Origin: an uncultured Oscillospiraceae bacterium
GTDB taxonomy: Bacteria > Bacillota > Clostridia > Oscillospirales > Ruminococcaceae
Assembly: GCA_900543295.1 (NCBI GenBank)
Contig: UQQY01000039.1
Coordinates: 1-14,550, forward strand
DNA: 14,550 nt
Reading direction: 5' to 3'
This document shows, one piece after another, positions 1-7,310 of this stretch. Positions within the stretch are counted from its first letter, which is position 1. Every line of letters begins with the position of its first letter. The position numbers and the translations under genes are program-made. The notes beneath the pieces are model-generated. The model had not been told where the DNA came from and ran no database searches. It saw only the letters and a program-made list of their open reading frames with translations.

Positions 1-40
1 GGTATAAGTACACAAGCAATGCGGGTATATTCCAATGATA

Positions 41-82
41 AAAACGCCGGACGAGGGAGAAGAATCCCTCATCCGGCGTTTT
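41..82 (-). terminator. Rho-independent terminator after the ABC exporter gene
   Basis: An 18-bp inverted repeat (41-58 with 65-82) closes a 6-nt loop 22 bases past the exporter stop codon. The one imperfect position (C52/A71 on the plus strand) becomes a G-U wobble in minus-strand RNA, so the stem is fully paired only in the direction the gene is transcribed. The U-rich end (UUUU) forms the base of the stem, so the hairpin is A/U at its foot and GC-rich above. Confidence 0.9.
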
Positions 83-103
83 GCAATAAATATTCAGCGC
101 GTT

Positions 104-1837
104 TTATGCCCGTTTAAACTGTGAGCGGTACAGCGATGCGTATAGGCCGTCGCGCTCCAGAAGCTCCTCGTGCGTGCCTTTTTCGATAATGCCTTTTTCG
201 GTCAGTACAACGATCTGATCGGCGTTTTTAATGGTGGAAAGCCGATGTGCGACAACCAGTGTGGTTTTATTTTGACTTAGCGTATCGAGCGCGGACTGGA
301 TCATTTGCTCTGTGGCATTGTCAAGGGCGGATGTGGCCTCGTCAAGGATCAGAATCGGCGGATTCTTTAAAAAGAGCCGCGCGATAGACAGCCGTTGCTT
401 CTGACCGCCGGAGAGCTTGACGCCGCGTTCTCCGATAAAGGTGTCATACTGTTTGGGCAGCGTCATGACAAAATCATGGATATTTGCAAGCTTTGCCGCA
501 TGGATGATTTCCTCTTCGCTGGCGTCCAAGTTGCCATAGGCAATATTATCGCGGATTGTACCGGTAAACAGGAAAACGTCCTGCTGTACAATGCCGATGT
601 TACGCCGCAGAGAATCCCGCGTAAAGGAGCGGATGTCGGTGCCGTCAATGGTGATAGCGCCCTCTGCAATTTCATAAAAACGGGGAATCAAATGGCAGAG
701 CGTTGTTTTGCCGCTGCCGGAGGGACCGACAAACGCCACAGTTTTGCCCGAAGGAATGGTAAGATCGATGTTGGAGAGCACTTCAGTCGGCGCTTCATCC
801 TCTTCATCTGCCTCGTACATAAAGCTGACGTTCTGAAAGCGGATATCGCCGTGCAGTACAGGCGCTTCCTTTACATCCGGAAGCTCGGGCTCCGGCTCTG
901 TATCAAGAATCTCGCAGAAGCGCTTGAAGCCGCTCATACCGTTCTGAAACTGCTCAATAAAGTCGATAATGCGGCGGATCGGCGTCAAAAAGAGATTGAT
1001 ATACAGCATGAATTTGAAAAAGTCGCCAATCGTAATTGCACCGAAATAGCAGCACAAGCCGCCGCCCACCATAACGGCGAGATTTAGCAAATCAGTAAGC
1101 AATCCCATTCCGGAATGGAATTCCGCCATTGTGCGATAGGCGAATTCGCGCGCTCTTTGAAACGCAGTGTTGCACTTTTCAAACTTTTGTTCTTCATAGG
1201 AAGCGTTGGTGAAGGCCTTTGCCACACGAATGCCTGCAATGCTGTTCTCAAGATCTGCATTGACTTCCGCAATCTCAACGCGCGTCTGCGTAAAGGCACG
1301 TCCCATACGTTTGCGTATTTTTGCAGCAAACAGAATCAGCAGGGGAATCAGTGCAAAAATGGCGATTGTGAGCCAAAGATGAATGCTGCAAAGAATGATA
1401 AAACTGCCAATCAGCATGATAACGGAGATAAAAATGTTTTCGGGGCCGTGGTGGGCAAGCTCTGTTACATCCATCAGGTCATTTACAATACGGGACATAA
1501 TCGTGCCGGTCTTGTGCGTATCGAAATAGGAAAACGGAAGCTTTTGCATATGCTTGAAAATCTCGCGCCGCATATCAGCCTGCATATGTACGCCTACGCA
1601 ATGGCCATAATACTGAACGAAGTAGTTCATACCTGCTTTCAGAATGAAAATACCGACAAGCGCCACGCTCCAGATAAGAAGCAAACGCAAATTTTGCTGC
1701 GGAATGTACACATCCACAATGTTTCCGGTAATCATTGGGAAAAACAGGTCGCATCCCGCCGCAATGAGCGCGCAGAGCATATCCAATGAGAACATCAGCA
1801 AATGGGGTCTGTAGTAGGAAATAAATCGTTTAACCAA
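104..1837 (-). CDS. ABC exporter half-transporter (fused membrane and ATPase domains, MsbA/BmrA-like)
   Basis: This 577-residue protein is a type IV ABC exporter that probably works as a homodimer in the cytoplasmic membrane, because no partner gene adjoins it. The N-terminal ~300 residues hold the six-helix transmembrane domain. The C-terminal ATPase domain has Walker A GPSGSGKTT (371-379), Q-loop Gln418, signature LSGGQ (475-479), Walker B ILILDE (495-500) and switch His531, so it looks catalytically intact. The substrate cannot be read from sequence; lipids, drugs or peptides are all handled by this family. The start is a TTG at 1835-1837 preceded by GGAGAGAGG; the protein begins MVKRFISYYRP as family members do. 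The gene has its own promoter (1913-1941) and terminator (41-82), so it is monocistronic. A short acidic insertion, EADEEDEAP (342-350), follows the A-loop tyrosine. Confidence 0.93.
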   Translation of the reverse strand: MVKRFISYYRPHLLMFSLDMLCALIAAGCDLFFPMITGNIVDVYIPQQNLRLLLIWSVALVGIFILKAGMNYFVQYYGHCVGVHMQADMRREIFKHMQKLPFSYFDTHKTGTIMSRIVNDLMDVTELAHHGPENIFISVIMLIGSFIILCSIHLWLTIAIFALIPLLILFAAKIRKRMGRAFTQTRVEIAEVNADLENSIAGIRVAKAFTNASYEEQKFEKCNTAFQRAREFAYRTMAEFHSGMGLLTDLLNLAVMVGGGLCCYFGAITIGDFFKFMLYINLFLTPIRRIIDFIEQFQNGMSGFKRFCEILDTEPEPELPDVKEAPVLHGDIRFQNVSFMYEADEEDEAPTEVLSNIDLTIPSGKTVAFVGPSGSGKTTLCHLIPRFYEIAEGAITIDGTDIRSFTRDSLRRNIGIVQQDVFLFTGTIRDNIAYGNLDASEEEIIHAAKLANIHDFVMTLPKQYDTFIGERGVKLSGGQKQRLSIARLFLKNPPILILDEATSALDNATEQMIQSALDTLSQNKTTLVVAHRLSTIKNADQIVVLTEKGIIEKGTHEELLERDGLYASLYRSQFKRA

Positions 1838-1912
1838 ATATCCTCTCTCCTTTTTCTTTACATAGATTGCGGCGTATTATCCCTTAAAACGCCATAATTC
1901 TCTATTTTATTT

Positions 1913-1941
1913 ATTGTACTACGTTATAGACGGAGTGTCAA
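1913..1941 (-). promoter_or_regulatory. SigA-type promoter of the ABC exporter gene
   Basis: On the minus strand, TTGACA (1936-1941) is separated by exactly 17 bp from TACAAT (1913-1918). A start near 1906 would give a leader of about 70 nt before the TTG start codon. The -35 box begins two bases past the stem of the upstream pot terminator and shares its last U residues. Confidence 0.85.
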
Positions 1942-1943
1942 GA

Positions 1944-1978
1944 AAAGAGCTGCTTCAGAAACTCTGAAACAGCTCTTT
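1944..1978 (-). terminator. Rho-independent terminator of the pot operon
   Basis: A hairpin with arms 1944-1959 and 1963-1978 (16 pairs including one G-U wobble in minus-strand RNA, triloop) lies 31 bases after the potD stop. In transcription direction the stem is followed by TCTT. The C53/A69-type mismatch exists only on the plus strand, which shows that the hairpin acts on minus-strand transcripts. Confidence 0.9.
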
Positions 1979-2009
1979 AAACCGTTGTCTGATGACATCG
2001 TGCAGTCCG

Positions 2010-3182
2010 CTAAATAGCCCGATCTCTCCGCTTTTTGATGGTAAAAAAGATAACGGCACCGATTAAAAAGAGAAAAAACACAATCAAAAAGATAATATCT
2101 CCGATACTGCTGTTTCCATAGGACAAAACGCCGGTCCAGCTATCCTGCATATAGGCGGTCGTTTCCTCATCCAGATTGACGAAGGTTTCACAGCGGGAAA
2201 GCACTTCTTCATCGGGATAGGAAAAGCTGTTTTGCACCTCTTCGTCGAGCAGTTCTTTTACGTTGCTCATCGGAGTAGAGTAGCCAATGTATTCGATGTT
2301 GGCAAGCGCCACGTCTTCTTCCAGCATAAAGTTGATAAATTGCTCTGCCAAATCCTTATTCTTTGAGCTTTTCGGCACAACCATTGCGTCTACAAACCGG
2401 TTTGTACCTTCTTTTGGTACAACAAAATCAAGATCCGGATTATCGCCGATCATAGTGACAGCGTCGCCGGCATAGTAGGGGGCTAGCGCGGCCTCTCCAG
2501 CGGTCATCTTTGGGAAAATCTCATCCATAACGTAAGCCTGCACAACAAGTCTCTGCTTTTTCAGCTCGTCCGTCGCTTCATCGATTTCCTCACGATTTGT
2601 TGTATTCTGCGAATAGCCGAGCTTTTTTAGAGCGATGCCATAGCTGTCGCGCGGGTTATTGAACATTAGAATCTGTCCGGCATAGTTGGAATCCCAGAGA
2701 ATATCCCAGCTTTCAACCGGATCTGTCACCATGGCCGTATTGTAGATAATTCCCACCGTACCCCAGGTATAGGGAACAGAATACTCGTTCGCCGGATCAT
2801 ACTCCAAATTTTTAAATGCATCGTCGATGTATTTGTAGTTCGGAATATTGGAAAAGTCAAGCTTTGCGAGAAGATCTTCCTGAATCATTTTTCCGATCAT
2901 GTAGTCGGAGGGAATCAGCACGTCGTAATCCGCAGAGCCGCTGATGATTTTAGCGTACATCTCTTCATTGGTAGAGAACACCTGATAATCCACCTGAATG
3001 CCGGTGCGCCTTGTGAACTCCTTGATAACGTTCATGGAATCATCGCTGCCGTCTGAGATATACTCGCCCCAGTTAAAAACGCGCAGCGTCCTGTTTTCAG
3101 AGGCGGCGGAAACAGAGGAGGGAAGCAGGCTGAGACAAAGCGCGAAGCAGAAAAGCAGGCAAACCCATTTTCTTTTTTTCAT
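2010..3182 (-). CDS. potD: Spermidine/putrescine-binding protein, PotD-like, with C-terminal membrane anchor
   Basis: This 390-residue extracytoplasmic solute-binding protein is the substrate receptor of the PotABCD polyamine importer. A basic N-terminus and hydrophobic core (about 7-20) with a SVSA cleavage-like site near residue 26 form a type I signal peptide; Cys8, Cys12 and Cys16 are not in a proper lipobox. The mature part starts with the family motif LRVFNWGEYI and keeps DVLIPSDYMIGKM and YTWGTVGIIYN. Unlike typical PotD lipoproteins (about 350 residues), it ends with a hydrophobic helix (about 363-382) and a KKRRDR positive tail, which should anchor it in the membrane with the tail in the cytoplasm. 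The ATG directly follows the potC TAA, and its AGGAGG ribosome site is formed by the last Arg-Arg codons of potC, so translation is coupled. Polyamine specificity is inferred from the family and operon. Confidence 0.92.
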   Translation of the reverse strand: MKKRKWVCLLFCFALCLSLLPSSVSAASENRTLRVFNWGEYISDGSDDSMNVIKEFTRRTGIQVDYQVFSTNEEMYAKIISGSADYDVLIPSDYMIGKMIQEDLLAKLDFSNIPNYKYIDDAFKNLEYDPANEYSVPYTWGTVGIIYNTAMVTDPVESWDILWDSNYAGQILMFNNPRDSYGIALKKLGYSQNTTNREEIDEATDELKKQRLVVQAYVMDEIFPKMTAGEAALAPYYAGDAVTMIGDNPDLDFVVPKEGTNRFVDAMVVPKSSKNKDLAEQFINFMLEEDVALANIEYIGYSTPMSNVKELLDEEVQNSFSYPDEEVLSRCETFVNLDEETTAYMQDSWTGVLSYGNSSIGDIIFLIVFFLFLIGAVIFFTIKKRRDRAI

Positions 3183-3983
3183 TTAAGCCCTCCTGCGCGC
3201 AGCACCCTGACGCGGCCTTTTACGGATGTTCATCAGCAGAAGCAGCGTCAGCACGAAAAGAAACATCAGCGTGGAGAGCGCGTTGATCTGCGGATTAATT
3301 TTCATCCGCGTCATGGAATAAATCGTGACCGGAAGCGTCTGGAAGGAACTTCCGCTTGTAAAATAGGTGATAATAAAATCGTCCAGTGAAAACGTAAACG
3401 ACATCAGAAAGCCGGAGGCAATGCCAGGCATAATTTCCGGCACAACCACCTTCATGAACGCCTGAAGGGGATTGCATCCAAGATCAAGCGCCGCCTCATA
3501 AAGACTTGGATCCATCTGTCTGAGCTTCGGCAGTACGTTTAAAATAACATAAGGGAGACAAAACGTAATATGTGCGATTAATACCGTAAGAAAGCCGAGC
3601 TCCATATGCAGGATTTCTTTCAGATAGACAAAAAGAAGCATGGTCGAGATACCGGTGATGATCTCCGGATTGATGACCGGCAGATAGGTGACGTTCATTA
3701 CAGCGCTGCGCATCCGTTTGCGCATTCCGCTGATGCCGACTGCGGCAACTGTGCCGAGCAGTGTGGCGACAACAGACGCCAGAACAGCTACCAGCAGTGT
3801 GTTCCATAAAGAATGCATAATCAAATCGTTTTGAAACAGCGCCTTGTACCATTTGAAAGAGAAACCAGTGAAGGTAGCGCGGTTTTTCGACTCATTGAAA
3901 GAGAACACGATCAAAACGGCAATGGGCGCATATAAGAAGAGAAAGCAAAGCCCCAAGTAGAGGCGTTTCCCGAAATTTTTCAT
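3183..3983 (-). CDS. potC: Polyamine ABC transporter permease PotC
   Basis: This 266-residue integral membrane permease forms half of the polyamine translocation channel with PotB. Six hydrophobic segments are visible, starting with residues about 8-28. The cytoplasmic EAA loop that docks on the ATPase is present at about 163-185 (EAALDLGCNPLQAFMKVVVP). Length and order of segments match PotC. The ATG overlaps the potB TGA by four bases (ATGA), and a GGAGG lies upstream inside potB, so expression depends on translation of the potB 3' part. The C-terminus is strongly basic (RKRPRQGAARRRA), and its last codons double as the potD ribosome binding site. Identification as PotC rather than PotB rests on gene order A-B-C-D and closer resemblance. 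Confidence 0.93.
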   Translation of the reverse strand: MKNFGKRLYLGLCFLFLYAPIAVLIVFSFNESKNRATFTGFSFKWYKALFQNDLIMHSLWNTLLVAVLASVVATLLGTVAAVGISGMRKRMRSAVMNVTYLPVINPEIITGISTMLLFVYLKEILHMELGFLTVLIAHITFCLPYVILNVLPKLRQMDPSLYEAALDLGCNPLQAFMKVVVPEIMPGIASGFLMSFTFSLDDFIITYFTSGSSFQTLPVTIYSMTRMKINPQINALSTLMFLFVLTLLLLMNIRKRPRQGAARRRA

Positions 3984-4432
3984 ACCAGCATTCCCTCCAT
4001 ATCGTCCTCGCCCATGGAGTTCATCACCGCAAGGATTAAAAGCATGACGATCATTAAGACAAGGGAGAGCGCGGAACCGAGATACGGATTATAGGTGCCG
4101 CCCAAAAACTGTGTTTCAATCAGATCGCCGATCAGCATATTACTGCCGCCGCCGAGCATTCTTGAAATGATAAAAGTGCTGACGGATGGAACAAACACCA
4201 TTGTAACACCTGAAATAATACCCGGGAGACTCATGGGAAGCAGAACGCGGACAAGAATCTTAAACCAGTTTGCGCCAAGATCCTGAGCCGCCTCAATAAT
4301 AGACTTATCGATTTTTACCAAAATGGAGTAAAGCGGAAGAACCATAAAGGGCAGATAATTGTATACCATGCCGAGTACAACCGCACCCTGCGTGTTAATC
4401 ATCTGAAACGGTCCTAAGCCAATCAGTCCCAA
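3980..4432 (-). pseudogene. potB: PotB permease, C-terminal part after a frameshift
   Basis: This fragment of about 150 codons carries the second half of PotB. It includes hydrophobic segments and the EAA docking loop, EAAQDLGANWFKILVRVLLP. It begins in a different frame from the N-terminal part (4423-4794). The two join without loss if one T is restored in the TTTT run at 4431-4434 (minus strand), giving ...GIINSFLGLIGLGPF... and a 271-residue protein, the normal length for PotB. The apparent TTG start at 4432 is simply the Leu codon of the intact gene. The fragment alone would lack the first membrane segments and could not form a normal permease. Its stop overlaps the potC start by four bases. 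A sequencing or assembly error in the homopolymer is as likely as a true mutation. Confidence 0.85.
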
Positions 4433-4794
4433 AAGCTATTGATGATGCCTTCATTTTCGAGAAGCGTCATCCAGCCATAGGTGCGGAGAAGAAAATTCAT
4501 CCACATCGGCAGCATGATAAGCAGCAGCATATTGCGCTGCACGTGCTCGCGTGAACGCGAGATGATATAGGCGAGCGGGTATCCGATGAAAAAACAGATA
4601 ATAGTTGCAATCACTGCGAGGTTAATGGATTTCACAAAGATACTGCTGTATTTTCCGATTTTGAGAATATTCTCAAAAGTGAATTCGCCTTCTTTGTTGG
4701 TGAAGGAAAAAAACAGTACCAAGGCGAGCGGAATAACAACGAAAGCAATGCTCCAGATCACGTAGGGGAGCGCAAGCGATTTTTTCCCTTTCAA
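4423..4794 (-). pseudogene. potB: PotB permease, N-terminal part before a frameshift
   Basis: These 123 codons give the first half of PotB: a membrane helix from about residue 8, a second hydrophobic stretch at 58-78, and the conserved LPMWMNFLLRTYGWMTLLENEGIINS segment split here as LPMWMNFLLRTYGWM and ENEGIINS. After Phe121 the frame reads Trp-Asp-stop, whereas family members continue with Leu and Gly residues as found in the overlapping frame. The start is a TTG (4792-4794) placed eight bases after GGAGG, which lies in the last codons of potA; only three bases separate the potA stop from it. The rest of the operon looks intact, so either the lesion is recent or it is an artefact of the sequence. 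Confidence 0.85.
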
Positions 4795-4797
4795 CGA

Positions 4798-6192
4798 TTA
4801 CACCTCCGTCTGCGCTTCAACAGGCATTACAGAGATACGGTCAAATTGGAATTTGATGCCGATATCCGTTGCTACCTGCTCGTCGAGCATGGAGTGAAGG
4901 ATTAGCTCCGTGTCGTACTCCATGGAGTAGACGATCATTTCGTTATACGCGCCTTTATAAATCAGAGATTCGAGATACACTTTCAAATCACCATGGTCAA
5001 GGGAGACCACCTCGATGGCCTCCGGATCAATTTCAAGGCGAACGGTCTCACCGGCGTTAAGACCGAGATTTTCACGCTCAAAGGAAACGCCGAGAAAAGA
5101 AATGGTATTTTCGTCTGTGACGATTCCCTCAAAGATGTTGGTTGCGCCTTTGAACATCTTGTTCATAATGTGAATGTCGTCGGGGCCGAATTGAATACCA
5201 ACCTGTTCGCCGACGGTGCGCCCTTTGGTAGAGTGGATCATCCAGTCGAGACCTCTGCATTTGACGTTCATTTCAAAGTGGACGCCTTTAAAGATAACAG
5301 AGGTGACAACGCCTTTTAAGCTGCTGTTTTCGGGGGCGACCAGCTCCACATCCTCCGGACGGATGACAATATCGACCGGTCTGTTTTCGCCGAATCCCTT
5401 ATCCACACAGGGAAAATCCTGTCCGGAAAAGCGGACGATGCAGTCCTTTACCATCACTGCGTCAAAGATATTGCTTTCGCCGATAAAGTCGGCGACAAAG
5501 GCATTTTTCGGCTCATTGTAAACGTCCTGCGGCGTACCGATCTGCTGAATCTCTCCGCCTTTCATGACCACGATGGTGTCCGACATGGAGAGCGCTTCTT
5601 CCTGATCATGTGTAACGTAGATAAAGGTAATACCAAGTTGCTGCTGAATACGCTTAAGCTCAATCTGCATCTCCTTGCGCAGCTTTAGGTCAAGCGCACC
5701 GAGCGGCTCGTCCAAAAGCAGAACTTTCGGCTGATTGACCAGTGCGCGTGCAATCGCAACACGCTGCTGCTGGCCGCCGGATAGCTTAGTGACCCGCCGT
5801 TTTTCAAAGCCCTTTAAATCAACAACCTCAAGCATTTTCATAACGCGCTTTTTTATTTCATCTGCCGGCGTTTTGCTTACCTTTAATCCGAACGCAACGT
5901 TTTCATATACGTTTAAGTGCGGAAACAGCGCATAGCGCTGGAAAACCGTATTCAGCTTGCGCTTGTGCGGCGGCAGATCGTTGATGCGCTTTCCTTCGAA
6001 AAAAACGTCGCCTTCGTCCGGTGCGGTAAAGCCGCCGATGATACGAAGCGTCGTTGTTTTTCCACAGCCGGAAGGCCCCAAAAGCGTGACGAATTCCTTG
6101 TCCTTAATGTACAGATTGATGTGATCCAGAATGCAGTCCTGGTCATAGCTTAAAGTGATGTTTTTAAGCTCAAGCAATTTTTCCGTACCCAT
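4798..6192 (-). CDS. potA: Polyamine ABC transporter ATPase PotA with duplicated C-terminal regulatory domain
   Basis: This cytoplasmic ATPase powers the PotBC permease. The catalytic domain (about 1-240) has Walker A GPSGCGKTT (39-47), Q-loop Gln85, signature LSGGQQQR (137-144), Walker B VLLLDEP (157-163) and switch His195. The protein has 464 residues against the usual 350-380. The extra length comes from a second copy of the C-terminal OB/TOBE-type region: 240-343 (beginning SNIFDAV, with IRPEDVELV and SVIFKGVHFEMNV) is echoed by 350-456 (TNIFEGI, IDPEAIEVV, SLIYKGAYNEMIV). The start ATG follows an AAGGGGG ribosome site. The gene heads potABCD, behind a promoter at 6350-6378 and a long leader. 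Substrate assignment to polyamines is by operon and family. Related ATPases import iron or thiamine, but PotD here argues against those. Confidence 0.94.
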   Translation of the reverse strand: MGTEKLLELKNITLSYDQDCILDHINLYIKDKEFVTLLGPSGCGKTTTLRIIGGFTAPDEGDVFFEGKRINDLPPHKRKLNTVFQRYALFPHLNVYENVAFGLKVSKTPADEIKKRVMKMLEVVDLKGFEKRRVTKLSGGQQQRVAIARALVNQPKVLLLDEPLGALDLKLRKEMQIELKRIQQQLGITFIYVTHDQEEALSMSDTIVVMKGGEIQQIGTPQDVYNEPKNAFVADFIGESNIFDAVMVKDCIVRFSGQDFPCVDKGFGENRPVDIVIRPEDVELVAPENSSLKGVVTSVIFKGVHFEMNVKCRGLDWMIHSTKGRTVGEQVGIQFGPDDIHIMNKMFKGATNIFEGIVTDENTISFLGVSFERENLGLNAGETVRLEIDPEAIEVVSLDHGDLKVYLESLIYKGAYNEMIVYSMEYDTELILHSMLDEQVATDIGIKFQFDRISVMPVEAQTEV

Positions 6193-6343
6193 GATAAAGA
6201 TCCCCCTTTGCGGATTTGCCGGTCATAAAGACCGCGGCATCCTTCTTGCACCGCCGCCCGCAAAAGGGCCAAACGAACCGCAGAACGGATTCACAGCAGT
6301 GCGTAGAATACCGGAACATGCCTGGCATAAAGTCCAAGCAACA
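6193..6343 (-). promoter_or_regulatory. Long leader of the pot operon with an upstream open frame
   Basis: Counting from the predicted promoter, the pot transcript has an untranslated leader of about 150 nt. It contains a small hairpin (6220-6224 with 6230-6234) just before the potA ribosome site, and an ATG frame of 52 codons (6170-6328, beginning MPGMFRYSTHCCES) that overlaps the potA start out of frame. The frame has only a weak GGA upstream and may be chance. I see no match to a known riboswitch. Confidence 0.35.
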
Positions 6344-6349
6344 AAAATA

Positions 6350-6378
6350 AATATATCGCCTTTTTTACATAAAGTCAA
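6350..6378 (-). promoter_or_regulatory. SigA-type promoter of the pot operon
   Basis: On the minus strand, TTGACT (6373-6378) and TATATT (6350-6355) are separated by 17 bp, in an AT-rich stretch upstream of potA. The region between this promoter and the rex terminator (about 6379-6521) is A/T-rich and holds no gene I can support. Confidence 0.75.
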
Positions 6379-6521
6379 TAGAATATTCACAAAATACGCC
6401 GGATTTCTTTGAAAAAAGCAGAAAAAGATAAGATAAAAAATAAAAAAAGTCTGCGGTTTCTAAAGAATTCTCATATATTCTCTGCCAAACGCTGTTTTTC
6501 TCCAATTTTTTATCATATAAG

Positions 6522-6556
6522 AGAAACGGTCATCCACGATAAGGACGACCGTTTCT
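6522..6556 (-). terminator. Rho-independent terminator after rex
   Basis: Arms 6522-6535 and 6543-6556 pair over 14 positions, including one wobble (A532/C546 on the plus strand is U-G in minus-strand RNA), with a 7-nt loop. It lies 67 bases beyond the rex stop. The following minus-strand sequence, CTTATATG, is only moderately U-rich, so termination may be incomplete. Confidence 0.75.
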
Positions 6557-6622
6557 TTTCCTGTTGCTTCACCATATATTTTGGCGATACTGTGCTTTTT
6601 CGGAATATATGGGCGGAAATTC

Positions 6623-7270
6623 TTATTCCAAGTGTTCCTGTAACGCTTTAATCTCATAGCTCAGTGTCATCAGGCTGTCGCTCATATGTACATTTTCTAC
6701 AACAATATTGCGTCCTGCAACCGGAATGTCACAATGACTGAAATTCCAGAAGGCTTGAATGCCTGCCTGAATTAACCGCTCGCTTAAAGTAAGCGTCACA
6801 GTTTTCGGAATGCAGAGAATAGCGGCAAATGGATGGTGCTGCGCACAGAAGGACTCTAAATCATCGGTACTTTGAATTTGTATATTGCGCACTTTTTTTC
6901 CGAGGAGCTCCGGATTCTGGTCAAAGATGCCGATTAGAGAAAAGCCGCGTTCTTCAAAGGGCATATGGTTGGCGATCGCGCGTCCTAAATTTCCGGCGCC
7001 GATTAAAATAACGCTTGTGTGGGTATCAAGCCCCAAAATCCGTCCGATTTCTTCATGAAGCTCGTTTATGTTATAGCCATATCCCTGCTGTCCAAATCCC
7101 CCAAAACAGTTAAGATCCTGCCGGATCTGCGACGCGGTCAGTCCCATTTTTTCGGCAAGCTCGCGCGATGAAATACGTTCCGTTCCGGTTTTTAAAAGTT
7201 CGCCTAAAAAGCGGTAATAGCGCGGAAGCCGTTTGATTACTGCCTGCGAAACCGTTTTTTCCGCTGACAT
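6623..7270 (-). CDS. rex: Redox-sensing transcriptional repressor Rex
   Basis: Rex is a homodimeric DNA-binding repressor that senses the NADH/NAD+ ratio; NADH binding releases it from operators of anaerobic and reductive metabolism genes. The 215-residue protein has an N-terminal winged helix (about 10-80, with ISSRELAEKMGLTASQIRQD split here as ISSRELAEKMG and LTASQIRQDL, and FGGFGQQGYGY), then a Rossmann fold with dinucleotide motif GAGNLG (91-96) and a C-terminal domain-swap helix. An in-frame GTG at 7279 gives three more residues, but it overlaps the AGGAGG ribosome site. The ATG at 7268-7270 sits eight bases after that site and is the likely start. The gene follows icd by about 40 bases with no terminator, so it is the last gene of an acn-icd-rex operon whose promoter carries a probable Rex operator. 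Confidence 0.95.
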   Translation of the reverse strand: MSAEKTVSQAVIKRLPRYYRFLGELLKTGTERISSRELAEKMGLTASQIRQDLNCFGGFGQQGYGYNINELHEEIGRILGLDTHTSVILIGAGNLGRAIANHMPFEERGFSLIGIFDQNPELLGKKVRNIQIQSTDDLESFCAQHHPFAAILCIPKTVTLTLSERLIQAGIQAFWNFSHCDIPVAGRNIVVENVHMSDSLMTLSYEIKALQEHLE

Positions 7271-7310
7271 CCCTGACACCTCCTGTGATATAACTCCTCC
7301 AGCCTCGCTT

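Noticed and set aside
395..1789. Two long plus-strand frames (230 and 224 codons) opposite the exporter gene.
   Set aside because: They are antisense to a clearly intact, conserved ABC exporter, lack credible ribosome sites and resemble no family; codon bias of the real gene keeps the opposite frame open.
4423..4440. Programmed -1 ribosomal frameshifting in potB.
   Set aside because: No slippery X-XXY-YYZ heptamer in the right frame and no reason for regulated shifting in this family; a one-base indel explains the data more simply.
6380..6400. A TTGTGAA half-site on the minus strand upstream of the pot promoter, considered as a second Rex operator.
   Set aside because: Only one half-site is present; the expected second half reads CTATTGA and does not match.
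6460..6657. A 65-codon minus-strand frame over the rex 3' end and terminator.
   Set aside because: It runs through the terminator hairpin and out of frame through the end of rex, so it is not credible as a gene.
7271..7279. GTG start for Rex three codons upstream of the chosen ATG.
   Set aside because: The GTG overlaps the AGGAGG ribosome site itself; the ATG at 7270 has ideal spacing.
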